Below, in pieces: positions 40,085-42,077 of a stretch of 42,077 nt of DNA. A model generated the notes under the pieces. That model was not told where the DNA came from, ran no database searches, and saw only the letters and a program-made list of their open reading frames with translations. How positions within the stretch are numbered: position 1 is the stretch's first letter; each line of letters opens with the position of its first letter. Source of the stretch: a virus; the IMG/VR virus record IMGVR_UViG_3300042402_007428, positions 1 to 42,077 of that record; one strand, 5' to 3'. The position numbers and the translations under genes were made by a program.

Positions 40085-40160
40085 GCGGCAGCCGCTCCCG
40101 TTCCTCCAATCTTTAGGAGGGTGAAGGTTACACTCACTTGGGGGCGGCTGCTTTCGTTTT
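40085..40160 (+). ncRNA. Candidate structured small RNA
   Basis: An approximately 76-nt unit between a promoter and a terminator-like tail. The outer stem GCAGCCGCTCCC (40088-40099) pairs with GGGGGCGGCTGC (40140-40151), 12 bp with one G-U. Inside are CCTCC (40103-40107) with GGAGG (40116-40120) and a weaker GTGA (40121-40124)/TCAC (40134-40137) pair, giving a possible three-way junction. TTTCGTTTT follows. The CCTCC/GGAGG hairpin contains sequences able to interact with Shine-Dalgarno or anti-SD regions. Alternatively it is a long attenuator or terminator. No known RNA family was recognised. Confidence 0.5.
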
Positions 40161-40181
40161 GCTGTTGTGTTGCAAGAGTTG

Positions 40182-40209
40182 TTGACAGGTATCAGTCACC
40201 TGCTAAACT
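40182..40209 (+). promoter_or_regulatory. Promoter upstream of gene 40233
   Basis: TTGACA (40182-40187), 16-nt spacer ending ACCTGC, TAAACT (40204-40209), then TCGCA. Confidence 0.75.
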
Positions 40210-40213
40210 TCGC

Positions 40214-40234
40214 ACATTGGTTATAGTGACCAAT
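40214..40234 (+). promoter_or_regulatory. Inverted repeat over the +1/start region
   Basis: CATTGGT (40214-40220) and ACCAATG (40228-40234) are perfect 7-bp arms with a 7-nt spacer. The site sits immediately after the -10 and covers the first ATG of gene 40233. It could act as an operator or as an RNA hairpin blocking the start. Confidence 0.5.
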
Positions 40235-40511
40235 GCAACGGATAGTGACAATGCTCAGCAACATGACAAGCGAAAACATTGCGGTACTGAATGGGGCATC
40301 TACCGAATTGTGGTGGGCGTTTGACAACCTCCGCAAGGCGCGGGAAGCAGCGGCCAACGCGGCACTGCCATGTTGGGCTAGCAGCCGCCTCGACGAGATC
40401 GCAAAGCAGAACGCCTTTGCCTATGCCCGCGAGCAGGTTGAGGTGGAGCGGGCCAAGGTTGAGGCTGCCCTGCAGGATGTGAAGGATGCCCTTGCGGCCC
40501 TTGAAGCCTAG
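40233..40511 (+). CDS. Small helical protein
   Basis: A 92-residue protein from ATG 40233; ATG 40251 and 40263 are also possible and no strong ribosome-binding site favours one. If 40233 is used the transcript is almost leaderless. The protein is Ala-rich and helical ('FDNLRKAREAAANAALPCWA'), ending in a coiled-coil-like Val/Ala/Glu helix. No family recognised. Confidence 0.5.
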   Translation: MQRIVTMLSNMTSENIAVLNGASTELWWAFDNLRKAREAAANAALPCWASSRLDEIAKQNAFAYAREQVEVERAKVEAALQDVKDALAALEA

Positions 40512-40512
40512 C

Positions 40513-40528
40513 GTGCAATTGGTTGCGC
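40513..40528 (-). repeat. Dispersed 16-bp element, copy 10
   Basis: The + strand reads GTGCAATTGGTTGCGC; core at 40515-40526 on the minus strand, between gene 40233 and the next promoter. Confidence 0.7.
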
Positions 40529-40536
40529 GGATGTGC

Positions 40537-40564
40537 TTGACAAGTACCGAACACGGGTTATGAT
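40537..40564 (+). promoter_or_regulatory. Promoter upstream of gene 40605
   Basis: TTGACA (40537-40542), 16-nt spacer, TATGAT (40559-40564), then TCGCAGG. Confidence 0.75.
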
Positions 40565-40604
40565 TCGCAGGTTCGCAAGGGTTTTCCTTGCTAGGGAGGT
40601 TACG

Positions 40605-40913
40605 ATGGCAAAGGTAGATTGGAAGCAGGTTGAAGTGGATCGCGAGGCAGGTATCGAGGCACTGCAGGCCGCTCTTGGCTTTGTGGACATTGAGTGCGTG
40701 AACGAAGAGTGCATCGAGCAGATCGAGGCCGCGCTCCGCCACCTCAAGGCAGTGTACGAGGCAACGCATGCCGACGAGATCCGCAGGGCCAAGTGGTTTG
40801 CGCTCAACGCCGACCGCCTTGCAGATGCGCAGGCGCGGGGGTTGCTGTTGGTGGTTGATGCTAACGGCGACATCAGCCTGATTGACCGCAACGGACAGGT
40901 TGTTGGCTACTAG
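40605..40913 (+). CDS. Small hypothetical protein
   Basis: A 102-residue protein; AGGGAGG precedes ATG 40605 and a promoter is 41-68 nt upstream. A helical body with two cysteines ('FVDIECVNEECIEQIEAALR') is followed by a beta-hairpin end 'LLLVVDANGDISLIDRNGQV'. It is read with the next gene. Unknown role. Confidence 0.6.
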   Translation: MAKVDWKQVEVDREAGIEALQAALGFVDIECVNEECIEQIEAALRHLKAVYEATHADEIRRAKWFALNADRLADAQARGLLLVVDANGDISLIDRNGQVVGY

Positions 40914-40914
40914 C

Positions 40915-41151
40915 ATGGCGGCAAGCATGAGTACTGAAGAGGCATACGCGGCGTGGCAGGTGGCCGATAGCGAGGAGGAGGCTGCAGCGGCATGGGCCTT
41001 TATGTCCGACGTTGACAAGGCGGCGATAAAGGCCGAGTGGCAGGCTGCCTTGGATCTGTACGAGGCACAGGCTATTGCGGCGTGCCCTAGCCGCTACCCG
41101 CCAAACACTGTTGTTGCTGCCCTACGCTACCTTGCCAAGCATGGTGGGTAG
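40915..41151 (+). CDS. Small Ala-rich protein
   Basis: A 78-residue protein from ATG 40915, 1 nt after the previous stop (ATG 40927 also possible). Ala/Glu-rich helix ('EEAYAAWQVADSEEEAAAAW'). No family recognised. Confidence 0.5.
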   Translation: MAASMSTEEAYAAWQVADSEEEAAAAWAFMSDVDKAAIKAEWQAALDLYEAQAIAACPSRYPPNTVVAALRYLAKHGG

Positions 41152-41166
41152 TGTGTGCAATTGTTG

Positions 41167-41194
41167 TTGACGCAATCTTGATACCTGCTAAACT
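41167..41194 (+). promoter_or_regulatory. Promoter upstream of gene 41241
   Basis: TTGACG (41167-41172), 16-nt spacer ending ACCTGC, TAAACT (41189-41194), then TCGCAGGT. ACCTGC and GCAGGT form 6-bp inverted arms flanking the -10, a possible operator. Confidence 0.75.
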
Positions 41195-41240
41195 TCGCAG
41201 GTACGCAGCGATTGTTGCTGCCAAGCGGTAGGAGGATGAG

Positions 41241-41600
41241 ATGGGTAACGGTAACATTAGGCAGGATGGCGAGGGCGTGGAGCGCGACGAGCAGGGCAAT
41301 AGCATCGAGGATTGGGCACGGTTCGAGGCCGATATGAGGGCCGAGGCTGATGCCGAGAATGCGTGGTGGGCCAACGAGGCTAATGTGCTTGGCGATTGCC
41401 TCGATCACACCCACGATTGGCTTGGCCAATTGCCCGATGATGCCGCACTGCAGGGGATTGGCCGACTGCTTACCGACCACGGCATTGAGCGTGTATTGGC
41501 AGTGGTTGCTATGCCGGTACTGATTGAGGGCAAGGTGGTTGAGGTAAAGGTTGCGCTCTGCCAATACGATGGTTGGTATGTTGAAGAAGCCGAATACTAA
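41241..41600 (+). CDS. Small acidic protein
   Basis: A 119-residue protein; AGGAGGA precedes ATG 41241 and a strong promoter lies 47-74 nt upstream. The N-terminal half is very acidic with Trp ('EDWARFEADMRAEADAENAW'). The C-terminal half is mixed alpha/beta ('RVLAVVAMPVLIEGKVVEVK'). No family recognised. The end overlaps the ATPase gene by 23 nt. Confidence 0.6.
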   Translation: MGNGNIRQDGEGVERDEQGNSIEDWARFEADMRAEADAENAWWANEANVLGDCLDHTHDWLGQLPDDAALQGIGRLLTDHGIERVLAVVAMPVLIEGKVVEVKVALCQYDGWYVEEAEY

Positions 41601-42077
41601 GGCAGTGTACGGCGCAGTGGCGCATGCCATTGCTGCCCGCTTTGATTACCCGCTACCCGATGTCTATGCGCCGTTTGATGCCATTGACCTCGGGTTGTTG
41701 GTTCGCGAGCCGTTTCGCATCGGCATCGTGTACGGGCCGAGCGGCAGTGGCAAGACGCAAGCGATTGCGCGGCTAGGGAGCCTTGCTGAGCCCCGTTGGG
41801 AGCGTGGCAAGGTGGTGGCCGATCACTTTGCCGATGCCGACGCAGCAATGCGCTACCTGCTTGCTGCCGGGCTGTCGTCGGTACCGCAGATGCTCAAGCC
41901 TCATAGCATGCTGTCGAACGGCGAGCAGTACCGTGCCACGCTTGCACGGCGGTTGGCAGAGCGCAAGGCGGGCGATGTGATGTGCGTCGACGAGTTCACA
42001 AGCGTAGTAGACCGCGTGGTGGCACGCAGCCTATGCGCATCGCTTGACAGACACCTTGAGGCGGGGGCGGGGGTGGT
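41578..42077 (+). CDS. ABC-class ATPase (3' truncated by window end)
   Basis: The frame is open from ATG 41578 to the end of the window (166 complete codons). Walker A is GPSGSGKT (residues 53-60), an ABC signature-like 'LSNGEQYRATLARRL' is at residues 112-126, and Walker B 'VMCVDEFTS' at 134-142. The order and spacing are right for an ABC ATPase, although the Walker A-signature distance is short compared with transporters, suggesting a soluble type. No membrane partner is visible. The C-terminal partner domain lies beyond the window, so function cannot be given. Confidence 0.75.
   Translation, partial: MLKKPNTKAVYGAVAHAIAARFDYPLPDVYAPFDAIDLGLLVREPFRIGIVYGPSGSGKTQAIARLGSLAEPRWERGKVVADHFADADAAMRYLLAAGLSSVPQMLKPHSMLSNGEQYRATLARRLAERKAGDVMCVDEFTSVVDRVVARSLCASLDRHLEAGAGV

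Noticed and set aside
40121-40324. 67-codon ORF from GTG 40121 across the small RNA and gene 40233
   Set aside because: AGGAGG directly abuts the GTG, the frame passes through a terminator and a promoter and overlaps a better ORF; the sequence fits an RNA structure instead.

Overview
The window is a 42 kb piece of a large, lytic-looking tailed phage with a contractile tail (myovirus morphology) and a T4-type head. The major capsid protein, portal, prohead protease, sheath and tube proteins all look like the T4-like group. Nearly every gene lies on the + strand, start and stop codons commonly overlap (ATGA/GTGA), and GC content is fairly high. Leucine is often written TTG, and the phage carries its own tRNA-Leu(CAA) for that codon. 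I see no integrase and no recognisable immunity repressor. The host cannot be named from the sequence; it should be a bacterium that reads sigma70-type promoters.

Layout. 1-6.1 kb: a recombination and DNA-processing operon with the C-terminus of an SF2 helicase, a small HTH protein, a RecA-like recombinase with an extra cysteine cluster, a small PD-(D/E)XK nuclease, an ASCH-like protein, a Cas4/RecB-like Fe-S nuclease and a RuvC-like resolvase. It ends at a hairpin terminator near 6.1 kb. 6.2-16.7 kb: a ParB-like protein, a putative small terminase, the large terminase, the portal, two unassigned head-region proteins, a short basic ORF, a prohead protease fused to a coiled-coil scaffold-like region, and the gp23-like major capsid protein, followed by a terminator. 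16.8-29 kb: head-completion and connector candidates, then the sheath, a small virion protein and two tandem tube paralogs. A short minus-strand gene with its own promoter and a divergent gene sit inside this module. 29-33 kb: a membrane/coiled-coil protein, a PAP2-type phosphatase and a pair of paralogous beta-rich proteins. 33-42 kb: mostly small accessory ORFs, many behind individual promoters with TTGACA-like -35 boxes and 16-nt spacers. This part also holds tandem HTH-like paralogs, a RuvC-fold protein lacking catalytic acids, thyX, the tRNA, a promoter-terminator unit that looks like a structured small RNA, and the start of an ABC-class ATPase cut by the window edge.

The most unusual signals are: (1) ten exact copies of the 12-mer GCAACCRATTGC, dispersed on both strands inside and between genes, far above chance; (2) the candidate structured ncRNA at 40,085-40,160; (3) a beta-rich motif shared by the capsid protein and the tail sheath; (4) the RecA insert and the degenerate second RuvC-fold protein; (5) the absence of tape-measure and baseplate genes in the 13 kb after the tube genes.
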